A stretch of DNA of 64,000 nt from Hysterium pulicare CBS 123377 (Eukaryota; Ascomycota; Dothideomycetes; Hysteriales; Hysteriaceae). Where the stretch lies: contig AJFK01000060.1 in the NCBI GenBank assembly GCA_000467715.1, positions 1 through 64,000 on the forward strand, read 5' to 3'. Under the pieces are notes generated by a model that saw only the letters and a program-made list of their open reading frames with translations, had not been told where the DNA came from and ran no database searches. Shown one piece after another: positions 10,859-20,735 of the stretch; position 1 is the first letter of the stretch, and each line of letters begins with the position of its first letter. The translations under genes were made by a program, and so were the position numbers.

Positions 10859-11706
10859 CTAAGCACATGCAATCTTCATTCCCGTCAATTCTTTTCTCCG
10901 TCTCCAGGACTCACAAAATAATGCCCTCCACTGCAACCCAAACTTCTGCGCATTTTGCTTGAACAAACCGAAAGCAAGTCCATTATATTCAATCAGCAAC
11001 GCTTCGATTTCAGGCTTCTGCAGCAAACTCATATGTTCCGTCATAGTATTGGCGACAATATCTCCTAAGCCCTTATCCTCTTCAGGGGTTGTACTAAATG
11101 CGAAATTGGCAGCTACGCCGAAATTGGAATCGTTCCAAGCTTTAGTATCTCCCTTTTCGAATTTACTCTTTGATAGTTCTTTCGGTCCTAAGATACGGTA
11201 CTTATCGGCGAACTCGTACATCTTCGCGTGGACTACCAGGGCCTCACCAAACTGTTCGGGAGTCGTTGGCCGATCCGAGTCTGGATCGGCTGCAACTGCT
11301 CTTTAGTCTCCGCAGTATAAGTGTTGCAGCATCAATCCCGCAACCCTGGGCTCGTCCTCGACCAAGTTGATTCTTCCTTCCTCGGCTTCCTTCACATCTT
11401 AGTCAGTCCGAAATTCCATCCATCCATGAACGAAGTCAACCCTAGACCAATAGACATATCAAGCGTACCTTTCCAAACTTGACTGCATTAGAGAAAAAGT
11501 CAGACCTAGGGCAAATAATGCATTTGTGCACTGCGTATGAATCCGGTCCGCAGACGATAGTGAAATCGAAATAGTCGCCGGAACCTAAAAGCCTTGGGTA
11601 TCATTAGGTAAAGCCAAAGAAGTCACTTTTGAAGGATTATACTCTTTCACGGAAGGCAGCAGTTTGCTCCGAGAAGGCTGTAGTAGAGCTGCCGGATCGA
11701 GGCCAT
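10859..11706 (-). pseudogene. BTB/POZ gene cut by one in-frame stop (truncated or pseudogene)
   Basis: Exon 2 (11592-11469, again 124 nt) and exon 3 (from 11389) match the intact family members in phase and length. A possible first exon is 11706-11651 (MASIRQLYYSLLG), whose sequence is unlike the other first exons. The BTB core reads DYFDFTIVCGPDSYAVHKCII and VAGLMLQHLYCGD, followed at once by TAA (11305-11303). The frame then stays open through AKMYEFADKYRILGPKELSKSKF and EEDKGLGDIVANTM to the stop at 10859. The Cys/His-rich module is absent here; only about 25 residues separate the stop from the tail. Either a BTB-only protein of about 88 residues is made, or the gene is dead. Confidence 0.65.
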
Positions 11707-12005
11707 TTAGATTCAGTAGCCTCCACGGACGATGAGGAGTGGTGATCACTGGCATTTGGTACGGCAGTTCCACTAGAAATCTCACCGATTGAGCCGCAAA
11801 GTCCAGATGCGAAGGTGCGCGAGGAAGTTCAGCTGGAGTGTTGATTTTGCTTTATCGGGTAACCTCGCCAAAACTTGATGCCTAAAAATGTGGCTGGATT
11901 GACCGCCTTCGTGCAACCCTTACGATGAGAGCGAGAGAGACTGGCCCAAGGCGGTGTCTGCGGATACTAAAGAGAGAGTCCAGAGGTATAGCCGGGCCTA
12001 CGTTC
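11707..12005. other. Intergenic region
   Basis: Nothing recognisable lies between the last BTB copy and the 3' end of the Zn2Cys6 regulator gene. Confidence 0.35.
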
Positions 12006-14255
12006 TCATCTGGTCCCGAATCCGAATTCAGGACCTTGAACCCCAGCATTCGTCCCCTGCATCTGAAAATCCTGCAGCAAATTATCCCACTCCGCCCAAT
12101 CCATCTGATCCGGATCGAGCGGCGGCATATTCGCTAAATAATTCGCATCGAAACTCGGCGGGATCTCGAGGCTAGAAACAAAGTCTTGACCCCACTGAAG
12201 AGGGTCAAAAGCTTGCTGGAACTCAACCGAAGAGAGATCGATACCCTTTGTCGCCTCGAGTGGGAGATTACTGATGGGCTGGGGAGGCGGGGGCTCAGAA
12301 GTCTCCGAGGGCGGGGTTTTTATCCTTTGGGCTCGCAGCATTTGGATGAAGTAAGGTTCGCTGCCGTGGAGGTTTCGGGCTGCGGCGTAGGCGTCCCAAG
12401 CTTTTAGTGTGAGGTTACCGACTGCGACTGGGAGGGCTCGCTTTGAAACTTCGTGGGCGAAATTCGGATGGAATTCGTAGACCATTTGGATATGTTCCCA
12501 GGCTTGCTCAGCATCTGGCTCATGAGTGCGATAGCGTAGTTCCGACAGCATGTAGATGAACGCTTTCCACTGGAAGTGCATGTTAACGTGCCAGATATAG
12601 CCCTGGATACTCTTCGAAGTGTAAGCCAGATTTTGATATGAGATGACTCGGAGGCAGTTGGTGAATAGCAGATCCTTTTCTCTCTGGGGCATGTTTGCTC
12701 CCTTGTCGCGGTATTGGTCTGGACTGTGCGCAACAAACCGCATTGTGCAAACGACAGCCCGGCCTAGATAAGCACACATCATGTGCCACGGTATCGACTC
12801 GTCGCAATATCTGAGAAATCTGCGTTCTAAAAGTGCTTCAAATTCATCGATCGCCTTGTCTTTGCTGGCCACTGTGACAGTGCTGCCACTAAGGCGATTC
12901 CAAACACCGTCAAAGGTACCTTTAGGACTGGTACGTCTGAGGAACTCTCCAACGTGGCATCTGATTAAGAAGAACATCATTTCAGTGGCTCCATCATGCT
13001 CTTTGGGCAATTCCTTCATTCCGGGAAAAAGATCGCTGTCATTGAAATTGCCTGCCATCCTTGCGTCCCCGATGAATTGAATAGTACTTCCGGTGCCTGC
13101 GAGTTTCTCCGCGAAACCATCGAGAAGTAGGATCTGCCACCAGAGCCGACGGCGCATCTCAGTTTCAAATGGTGGAAGGCCGAGCGATTCTCCGTCACGA
13201 TGGAGGCCAGTTCTCTGTCCGATACGTGCAGCCACTCCTGTTAGAACCCAGAGAATCCGTGGGTCGTGGCTGCTCAACGACAGTAGGAACAAGACAAAAG
13301 CCTGCAGGGCCATCATCTCTGAAGATTTAAGGAAACTAGCATTGATCAAGGCTTGTTGAGCACCGGTGCGGAATCTACGCGTGACAGCCGGCTTTGACTC
13401 GTCCATGATCGCAATGCATTCTGGGTCGCTTAGCGAGGCGATGGCGGCGCAATAAATGGCAAACATCAAGGCCTCGACATGCCTGGGGATATCGTCGAGG
13501 TTTCCACTAGCATTCAAAATGGTTTGTTGAATGGTAGGGGTATGAAAGACCTTGACCAGAGGATTGACATTATCCAAGTAAGTTTGCCAGAGCTTGAAGA
13601 TTTGTACAGGTTGAGGATGGAGAACGCGAATATTCCGGGACGGTCGAGGGGAACCAAAAAGCAGGCTGCCACCATCGGAGAATAGTTCAGGTGTAGACCC
13701 ATCCGTTTCTTCAAATTTCTCCTCGTCAGATGATTCTTGCAAGATATCCTTCGTGTCTCGAAATTCGCCCCTCAAGCTGGTCCATAGGTTGTTTTCTAGG
13801 TATCTAGATTTGCCTTCCTCCGATACTAGAACACCAGACTCGTGTTGTTCGGGGACTTGTTCATAATCTTCCCTGTGGTCGTCGTAAAATGAACCCTCTC
13901 CGAGTAGGGACTCGACAACGGAGCCTCTACGACTCGGGTTGAAATTCTCCCGTTCGATGTCGGCAGGGTCTACACCCAGCTTTCTCAATGCCTCCTCGTA
14001 TAGCTTTATTCTAGTGTTGGTGTCCAACTCGCGCATTCCTCTCTTCCTCCGGCGTGGGGGGGCCGGCGCTTTGTAGATACATGGAATGCGTGCTTTGGTG
14101 CAATTCGAACATCCTCCGGGAGACTTGTCGCATTTGACCTTCCGTTGAGCGCACAGGACGCACGAATAGCTCTTCTGGACTGTGTTATGAGTGGAGTTCG
14201 GGGTTGTGGCAGAAGGCGACGCGGAAGAAGCTGGAGAGGGTTTGATAGTGGCCAT
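12006..14255 (-). CDS. Zn2Cys6 transcription factor with fungal-specific TF domain, 749 aa
   Basis: This is a single open exon. The N-terminal DNA-binding domain is a complete Zn2Cys6 binuclear cluster with Cys32, 35, 42, 49, 52 and 59, followed by a basic stretch (PPRRRKRG). A middle homology region (fungal_trans, about residues 210-480) is indicated by VKVFHTPTIQQTIL, the GQRTGLHRDGESLGLPPFE segment and EMRRRLWWQILLLDG. The C-terminus is acidic and Trp/Asp-rich (DPDQMDWAEWDNLLQDF), which would suit an activation region. Proteins of this class bind CGG-type half sites as dimers and often control the cluster in which they lie. The neighbouring hydrolase, cupin, monooxygenase and transporter genes make it the likely local regulator; that is inference. 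No intron or frame break is seen. Confidence 0.9.
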   Translation of the reverse strand: MATIKPSPASSASPSATTPNSTHNTVQKSYSCVLCAQRKVKCDKSPGGCSNCTKARIPCIYKAPAPPRRRKRGMRELDTNTRIKLYEEALRKLGVDPADIERENFNPSRRGSVVESLLGEGSFYDDHREDYEQVPEQHESGVLVSEEGKSRYLENNLWTSLRGEFRDTKDILQESSDEEKFEETDGSTPELFSDGGSLLFGSPRPSRNIRVLHPQPVQIFKLWQTYLDNVNPLVKVFHTPTIQQTILNASGNLDDIPRHVEALMFAIYCAAIASLSDPECIAIMDESKPAVTRRFRTGAQQALINASFLKSSEMMALQAFVLFLLSLSSHDPRILWVLTGVAARIGQRTGLHRDGESLGLPPFETEMRRRLWWQILLLDGFAEKLAGTGSTIQFIGDARMAGNFNDSDLFPGMKELPKEHDGATEMMFFLIRCHVGEFLRRTSPKGTFDGVWNRLSGSTVTVASKDKAIDEFEALLERRFLRYCDESIPWHMMCAYLGRAVVCTMRFVAHSPDQYRDKGANMPQREKDLLFTNCLRVISYQNLAYTSKSIQGYIWHVNMHFQWKAFIYMLSELRYRTHEPDAEQAWEHIQMVYEFHPNFAHEVSKRALPVAVGNLTLKAWDAYAAARNLHGSEPYFIQMLRAQRIKTPPSETSEPPPPQPISNLPLEATKGIDLSSVEFQQAFDPLQWGQDFVSSLEIPPSFDANYLANMPPLDPDQMDWAEWDNLLQDFQMQGTNAGVQGPEFGFGTR

Positions 14256-14979
14256 TGTTCAGATAACGACGGGTAAGGCTTGCGGAGGTTGTAGGGAGGC
14301 GCTGCTGGTTTGTTGTGGGGAAGAGCTGCTAGACACCCTTTGTCAATGGTGTCAGCGTGGTCTGGGCATAGTGTTTGGAGGCGCAGTGTATCGCAGGGTG
14401 AGAGATGCCTGGAGGATGGAGGTTGCTTCACATGTCTAAGCGAAGGCACTAGAATGGCATCCTCAAGGATGTCAATCCTCCAACATTCTGTTAGTCTCAC
14501 ACAAACCTTTGCAAGGCGACACCGGTGCTTCAATTGTCCGCTTGCATCTCGGCCGGTGATGTTTTGGATGCATGGCGGGCTTCAGACGAAGAATTGTTCG
14601 CGGAGTGGTACGCGGAGTGGTACGCGTCGGTCACCGAGATCACTTGCATATATGTCCATCAATCTGCTTGGCTCCCAACAACATGTAGGCGGCGATTCAC
14701 CAGCTTCGTGTGATTGCTATATTGGATAGGTGTTGGGATGGTGTAGTCAAGGAGGCAGTGGCTAGTGAACAACTTCATGGTTCTACGTTTAAAACTATTC
14801 AGACATGTCACATCACGCGCAAGAAGACTAACAATAGGCGGGTACTTGTTGAAGTTATCGATCCGGGTTACGTCGCAGCTTCGATCCGCGGATCTTACCA
14901 GATCTCTTGATCTAGATCCATGAAGGCCTTGCATGCAGCCCAAACATTTAGGGAGTGTGGAGAAGAGAACTATCCCACA
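14256..14979. other. Intergenic region upstream of the regulator gene
   Basis: Overlapping frames here are short and have no family resemblance. A short direct repeat (GGAGTGGTACGC, twice) lies near 14600. The region should contain the regulator's promoter and the 3' flank of the hydrolase gene. Confidence 0.4.
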
Positions 14980-16203
14980 TCACAATGGACGATGGACAAT
15001 CTCACCAACACATTCACCAAATCCCACGCCACCCTTTCCATCAGCCATGATGCCTGTAAATCTCACCACATCGCCATCCTCCAGATACCGCATCACCGAT
15101 CCGTCACTTAAGGGCACCGTTTTCTTTCCACCCATCGTGCTCTCCAGCAAGCACCCGTGCTCATTATCGCCGCTTCCAGACACGGTACCGCTACCTAAGA
15201 TATCTCCTGATTTAAGGCCGCATCCACTGATGGTGTGATGAGCAAGCATCTGCCTGAACGTCCAGTACATTGTGGCATAGCTCACTTCGCACGTCGTTGA
15301 GGCGACGCCGTTTCGGATGACCTCCGCTTTCAAATTCAGTGAATAATTAGTACTCTTCGGATCGTCCATGAACGCCGGAAGTCGCTTTTCATGCCGCGGA
15401 GCAGGAACTCGGTATGGCTCTAGAGCTTCAAGAGTGATAATCCAAGGTGAAATAGAAGTTCCGAAGTTCTTGCCATTGAACGGTCCAAGTGGGTTCATTT
15501 CGAGACCTTGAATACCGCGTGCACTCCAATCATTTAGTAAAACGAGGCCGAAGATGTGCTCATCTGCATCAGCTGCTTTCGGCCGCTGTCCTTCTTTTAC
15601 AGGTCTGCCAATCACAGCGCCTACTTCCAGTTCGTAATCGAGATTTCGCTCCGGCCCGAATATGATCTTCTTTTCCGCCGCGGTGTAGTCTTCAATGTAC
15701 TGGCCATAGGGTCGTTCTACGGGTGAGCCTGAGACCCGTACACTGGACGCTCGTCCACCATATGCACAAGGGTGGTTGTGGAATGCCGGTGGTAATGCTC
15801 GAACGCCCAATATGGCTTCTCCTGAGTTCAGCATGTGGTCTATCGAAGAGAGAAAATCTGTGTAGTCCGAAACGCTGACGGGCATGTGCATTTTGACATC
15901 GTCCACGGCCTCGAAGCTTTTACTCGAAGATTTGGAAGCTCCGTGCCACTTTTGGATTGCGGCGCGAACCTGGGAGTGAATGTCTTTGGGCAGTGCGGCA
16001 TAAGCGTTCAAGACTGAGTGCTGGAAGATGTCGGCCAACGGAGCCTGAATGTTGGTGAAAACATTCTCCTTCGCTAGATCCGCAAGGAAAATAACATCAT
16101 TTTCAATGCGTGTCACACATTGTGGTGAGATCCTTTTCGTAGAAGATGCAACTCCGAATGGAATGTTGTTAATGCCGAAATGTGAGGCGTAGTTGAAGCT
16201 CAT
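14980..16203 (-). CDS. Fumarylacetoacetase-family hydrolase, 407 aa
   Basis: The open single exon aligns along its whole length with fumarylacetoacetase (FAH), the last enzyme of tyrosine breakdown, which cuts a C-C bond in a beta-diketo acid. An N-terminal SH3-like part is followed by the FAH barrel. Residues matching mammalian metal ligands and catalytic groups are present: Asp116 in DYTDF, His123, Glu191 and Glu193 in DYELEV, Asp225 in NDWSAR, Lys245 in GPFNGKNF, Thr340 and Glu354. Several substrate-contact positions differ: Tyr128 is Leu118, the Arg142 region is rewritten (GEAILGVR), and Tyr244 is Met236. It is therefore probably an active hydrolase with another diketo-acid substrate, rather than the housekeeping FAH. 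It is divergent from the cupin gene, with 438 bp between the start codons. Confidence 0.85.
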   Translation of the reverse strand: MSFNYASHFGINNIPFGVASSTKRISPQCVTRIENDVIFLADLAKENVFTNIQAPLADIFQHSVLNAYAALPKDIHSQVRAAIQKWHGASKSSSKSFEAVDDVKMHMPVSVSDYTDFLSSIDHMLNSGEAILGVRALPPAFHNHPCAYGGRASSVRVSGSPVERPYGQYIEDYTAAEKKIIFGPERNLDYELEVGAVIGRPVKEGQRPKAADADEHIFGLVLLNDWSARGIQGLEMNPLGPFNGKNFGTSISPWIITLEALEPYRVPAPRHEKRLPAFMDDPKSTNYSLNLKAEVIRNGVASTTCEVSYATMYWTFRQMLAHHTISGCGLKSGDILGSGTVSGSGDNEHGCLLESTMGGKKTVPLSDGSVMRYLEDGDVVRFTGIMADGKGGVGFGECVGEIVHRPL

Positions 16204-16641
16204 GATGACTAAGTAAATGGTGATGCTTGGCGTGGTGGTTAATTTAGTTTAGTTCTGATCGCTAGGAACTCCAAGGGCCTCTACACACCTTAATATGCCT
16301 CGAGATTGTCGTATAAAACCGATGCCAAGGTTGGTCAGATAATTCCGAAACCTCACCCTCGTACGCTTGCTGATGCAGCCATATTCCCTATCGCCGCGTA
16401 ATCCTACTAGACCAAACTCCGAGCGCCGGGAGGGGAAATCTGAGAGATCCCCCGAACCCACAGTCACATCCTCCGCCCTCCACATTAGCCGCCCCGCAGG
16501 TGTGTCGCTATACTAACCATTCCTCACTACTAATGGCTAGGACCTCACATACAATTATCATAAGCCTACCTCCCTGATTCCGATTGACTCGCACAGCAGA
16601 AACTCTCCCTCAACCATCCCACACAAACCCTTGCAATCATC
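16204..16641. promoter_or_regulatory. Divergent promoter shared by the FAH-family and cupin genes
   Basis: The two start codons face away from each other across 438 bp with no gene between. The region has several CGG/CCG triplets, for example in GAGCGCCGGGAGG and TCCCCCGAACC near 16420-16460, which are candidate half sites for the Zn2Cys6 regulator at 12006-14255. That they bind it is inference. Confidence 0.5.
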
Positions 16642-17163
16642 ATGGCCAACGTCAGCGCGCTACCAACCCCAAAACGCTACATCACAACGCACGATGAATC
16701 AACCGGCAAAGCCATCTTCTCAAAAGCCGTTTCCGAAGACGTCCCTAGCAACGGCGGTTTCGCGCTTGGTTACACCACCACAACCTTCCCCGCCGACTTA
16801 ACAAACGAAACCGACATAAAGTCCTACCAAAACTTCCTCGAGTCACCTCCCGGCATGCTCGTCCCCGGCGGCAATACCATTCGCTTCGTTGATATGCGTC
16901 CGGGGGGTAATGCGCCAATGCACCGAACATTAAGTCTGGATTACGGGGTTGTGATTGAGGGGGAGATCGAGCTAGAGCTGGATAGTGGAGAGATAAGACA
17001 GATGAAGAGAGGAGATATGATAATTCAGAGGGGTACGATGCATGCGTGGAAGAATCCGAGTCAGACGACGTGGGCGAGGATGATGTTTGTGATGCAGGAA
17101 ATTAAGCCGTTGAGTGTTGATGGAAAGACGCTGGAGGAAGATATGTCAAATTTAGGTAAATAG
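16642..17163 (+). CDS. Cupin-domain protein, 173 aa
   Basis: A single exon with a clear Kozak context (ATCATGGCC). The conserved beta-barrel appears as RPGGNAPMHRTLSLDYGVV, then GEIELELDSGEI, then the second cupin motif GDMIIQRGTMHAWKN. The second motif is near the classical G-x5-P-x-G-x2-H-x3-N, with Arg in place of Pro. The first motif keeps only one of the usual two His residues, so metal binding may be weak or altered. Small fungal cupins of this type often lie beside aromatic-degradation or secondary-metabolite genes; their reaction is usually unknown. The divergent partner is the FAH-family gene, which suggests co-regulation. It is far shorter than gentisate or homogentisate dioxygenases, so I do not call it a ring-cleaving enzyme. 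Confidence 0.85.
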   Translation: MANVSALPTPKRYITTHDESTGKAIFSKAVSEDVPSNGGFALGYTTTTFPADLTNETDIKSYQNFLESPPGMLVPGGNTIRFVDMRPGGNAPMHRTLSLDYGVVIEGEIELELDSGEIRQMKRGDMIIQRGTMHAWKNPSQTTWARMMFVMQEIKPLSVDGKTLEEDMSNLGK

Positions 17164-18703
17164 GGCTCCCTAAAGCTTCGGAGAAGAATGATAGCATCAC
17201 CTTTCCCCTCCGGTCTGATAGTTAAAGCCCGGTCTTGCTCTAGAGTTGCCGAAGGATCTGTCTTACAGCAATATCCTAGGTCCCACCACCACATCGGCTT
17301 CTCACGATTAAATCCACCGCCTCAAAATCCACCACAGTCGGCACCATATACAAATACAGATACTACCACCTAGATTCTTCAATATTCAATGGAACAATTC
17401 TATTCTTAGTATGCCAGGATACTCAATAAATAAATCGCTAGACTCATCCCGAACAGTCAAAAACGCTAGCCCAATGCATCCGCCGTGGTCTAAACTCGTT
17501 TTCACACTTCAGACCCCCTTCTCCTTGGTACTAGAAGAGCATGCCTACGCATACAGATTAGCTCTCATGCTAGCTGGCCGTAGCAGCGTTACACAAAACT
17601 CACAGTTTTCAACAGGTGGATGGTGCGACTGGCTCGAAACTTTCCTATTTCAAACTTGTTGGCGAGTTCAAGGGGTCACGGAAGCCTTTTATCAATTCCA
17701 TCGACATTACTGTCTCTACTCCCTGGGCTTTTTTGCGGAATCTGTTTCGGTATTCGGCTGAGAGTCGTGGGAGCTTGGCTCCGATAGCTCAACTATGATG
17801 CTTGGACCAAAGTTTACATACTTCCGCCAATCCTTAGAGGATACACGGTGATAGAGCTCTTGCAAGTAGTATTGGGGTGTTCGCTATGATAGTATTTACT
17901 TGGCTATATCCCCACAGATGAATGGAAATGCTTTTTTAGATGACTTTGGGAGCTCAAAGCTGAAAAGAGCAGCATGAGATCGACGAAGCATCTGTTTTAG
18001 GGATGGACATGGAATCGGTGAACCTTTCATGGTTGTAATAATGGTCTGGGCTCCATACGAGTTGAGCAAGAGAGGAGTACATAATGGGACTCGACATTGG
18101 TGAACATTTACACTTTAATTGTAGTATGGATTATGAGAATACTTCTCTCGTGAAGGGAGCAATCATATTCAACCCCAGATCTTTTGTTGGAGAATATGAC
18201 ACCGGGAGGTTGGCGAACCCGGCCAGAACACCGCAACCAACACCTTTCCCTAACCCTTCCTATTCAAGCCCCAAAACAACCCGCCTGCCCGGACAGTCTT
18301 CCGGGCCATGCGCCGCAATCAACGCTTTTTTAAAAACTTTCCGAATCTGGAATTAGACTAGAGCCGGGCACGGTTCCGGGTCACCATGGCGCTTTCAATA
18401 CTTTTTGCGATAAGTTGCCTTTTAGCGAAGTGGATTGGTATCCGGGCCATGCGCAGTGATCAATGGTTTTTGGAAAAGATTCCTGTTTTGGGGAGATGTT
18501 TGGCGCGGTCCGTTCTCCGTTCTCCGCTCCAGCATTTGAAACGCGAAATTCCAACGCGCTGTCTCTCAACATATTCTTGATATCAACGTCGGAGAGCATG
18601 AGAGTTTTCGAAGAGCAAGTGTTGGCTGTAACGGTGGAATTGAAGGCGCTTGTGTGGGAGCACAGACTACCAAGGAGCTTAACGCCTGAGGTTGGCTGTT
18701 CAT
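17164..18703. other. Intergenic region
   Basis: About 1.5 kb without a supported gene. Two imperfect copies of a segment starting CCGGGCCATGCGC lie near 18303 and 18446, each followed by a similar CAATC/GATCAA...TTTTT stretch, so a small old duplication is likely. Otherwise I see nothing. Confidence 0.4.
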
Positions 18704-20735
18704 CTACTCTATTCTCCACGCCGGAATATGAGGAACACCAGTCCCTTCAACAACCTTAGCCTCAATGATCTCATAAATCGGTATCTCAGCCAACCGTGAG
18801 ACGATATGATGAAGCGTTGGCAGTGTCTCCCAATCCCGGGGTTCGAACTTGATGCTCGCTTTCTTCGCCGTTCAAATGACGTGCACAGTTGAAGGATTTA
18901 TGTTTGAAGCTTCTGCATGTGGCTCGAAAACGGCATGTTCGACTTCGGCTTGGTCTCGCTCTTCGCTTCCCGGGTAACCGACTTTTGGGATGTACCTATA
19001 CGCTAATATCCCGTCATCGGGCGGTCCGCCAGTGATTCCCTTTACCCCATTTGCGCCCTGCGCCGTATGGGCATTGGAATCTTTCAGAGCTTCGATGGAG
19101 ATGTCGCAAAACTTTACTCCTTGCCACTCAGCTTGTAAACTGTAATCGGAGGATATTCGACAGGCATCTAAAGAGCAGTAAACCCTGGGAATGCCGTGCT
19201 CGTCCAGGCCGCTAAACATCGAATCCGGGTGGTTTTGGAACAGCACAGGTAGAAAGGCCCCATTCACCGTTTCGCCACTCGTCTTCATGTACTGGACCCC
19301 ATGAATGTAGAGTTCGACATGCTTTAAGTCCGCACCGCCCAAACACTCCATCTTGTTCACTGTGGTCTGAGAGAAGCTCGCATAGGCAACTGTCCCAGGA
19401 GTTCTGAAGCTGAACGCGAGTGAAGGGAAAAGGTTCTTGAGCAATGTTGCAGATGTCTTAACCTTGATGGATGCAGTCGTGAAAAGGGATTCGCGCCCTT
19501 TCCTAGAGCTTCCATCGAAACGCTGCCCTGGGCCCGGCATCGGCCCAAACGAGATTGGCATTCGCCACTGGAGATGTGTCCTTCGCGCCCAGTCCCATTT
19601 GCGGAATACACTCGTTGAGTGGTCCCATTCGTCGTGTCCGAAATTCTTCATGAGGTATTCGGTAACTACCTTCGCGTCAATACGATCAATAACTCACGAA
19701 GCTATTATTCGTGTGCTTGACTTACTATCCAAGGATGGGCCGTTCCCAAGATCTCGGCCTTGCAGCCGAGAAGACTCCTGTATCTGATGAGCGCGATCGT
19801 ATCTGCACTTTTGGTACAGCCTGAGTCTTTCGGGCACTTCCCCTGGTGGAGTTCCGAGTGGCAATACTACGGCGAGAGATGCCGCATCTTCAATAGCTTG
19901 GGTGGCCCCCTGGGCTTGATCTAGAGGAAGCATGTGAGTATATGTGGCTACCACATAGTTCTCATCGACCAACTTACATGGAGTGAACGGATGCGCCGCA
20001 TCCCCGAAAGCCAAGCGTTCCGTAGTCCAGGTTGGAAGTTTGTACATATCCAAGAGCTCCCAAACTTTCAAAGACTCCGGTTCTGCTTTCTCTAATAGAG
20101 CAAGCAGAGCCGGCTCAAATGACTTGTATATTTCCATCAATTGGCTCTTCCGAGTGTACGCCGTCTGCACCGATAACAACATCGCCGTGGAACTGCTCTC
20201 CGCTTTCCAAAGTTACAGTTCCTTTGGCTGTGTCTACATCTGCAACTCTCGAGGACGTACAGAGACTTGCAAGGCGGCCTTTGCCTTCGTTTGAAGTCGC
20301 AAGGAGCTTTAAGGACACTATGGAGGTGTCCTCGATGGATGAGGAGCCAGGGATGCTGCCACATATCTGCGCGACTCGCAAGATCAAGCGAGAAGATTAT
20401 ACTTCCATCTGGGTTATAAGTTGTCAACTAGCTTTAAAATCAATTTCCAGGTTTTGTTTCTTGCAGTGCTGCTAACCTACCCTTCGAATAGGATTAGCTC
20501 CAAACTTCTCGGCATACAGCCCCATTCTCCGCAACAATCCATTACAGTTCGGAGCAAGGTGCACGGCGGCACCGAGTTCGTTTGCGAAAGAAGACTTTTC
20601 TAATAGAGTGACGTCGTGCCCTTGCTGTCGAAGAAAAACAGCCGCGTTGAGTCCACCGATTCCCGCCCCAACGATGACGATTTTGAGGGGGCCATGCTGG
20701 ACGTCAGAGCTGTAGAAACCGTTTATGCCGTTCAT
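18704..20735 (-). pseudogene. Broken FAD monooxygenase fused to acetoacetate-decarboxylase-like domain
   Basis: The N-terminal part (start ATG 20735) has the FAD fold GAGIGGLNAAVFLRQQGHDVTLLE, then PWLLIHRGHLHSVLK, ESGEQFHGDVVIGADGVHS and, further on, LAFGDAAHPFTP plus QAIEDAASLAVVLPLGTPP. This is the salicylate-hydroxylase-like flavoprotein family. After an intron near 19665-19720, VKTSATLLKNLFPS, YIHGVQYMKTSG and IPRVYCSLDACR form an acetoacetate-decarboxylase-like domain, a fusion known in fungi. The gene is damaged. There is a frame change near 20305. The segment normally lying between GADGVHS and the YKSFEPALLALLEKA helix (roughly 70-90 residues) is missing, with a further frame change near 20152. 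An in-frame TGA at 18872 precedes a still recognisable tail (ASIKFEPRDW ... IYEIIEAKVVEGTGVP) that ends at 18704. It lies in the middle of the putative catabolic cluster. Confidence 0.8.

Noticed and set aside
15740-15800. His-to-Gly change in the YHGR-like motif of the FAH-family enzyme as loss of catalysis
   Set aside because: The catalytic His of the family lies in the preceding DYTDF...H segment and is present (His123). The changed position is a neighbour of the substrate Tyr, not the catalytic residue.
16642-17163. Cupin as gentisate or homogentisate dioxygenase
   Set aside because: It is a single small cupin of 173 residues with only one His in motif 1; the ring-cleaving enzymes are about twice as long.
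18300-18480. Duplicated CCGGGCCATGCGC segment as a mobile element
   Set aside because: Only two short imperfect copies, with no terminal repeats or coding part, so it is treated as an old small duplication.
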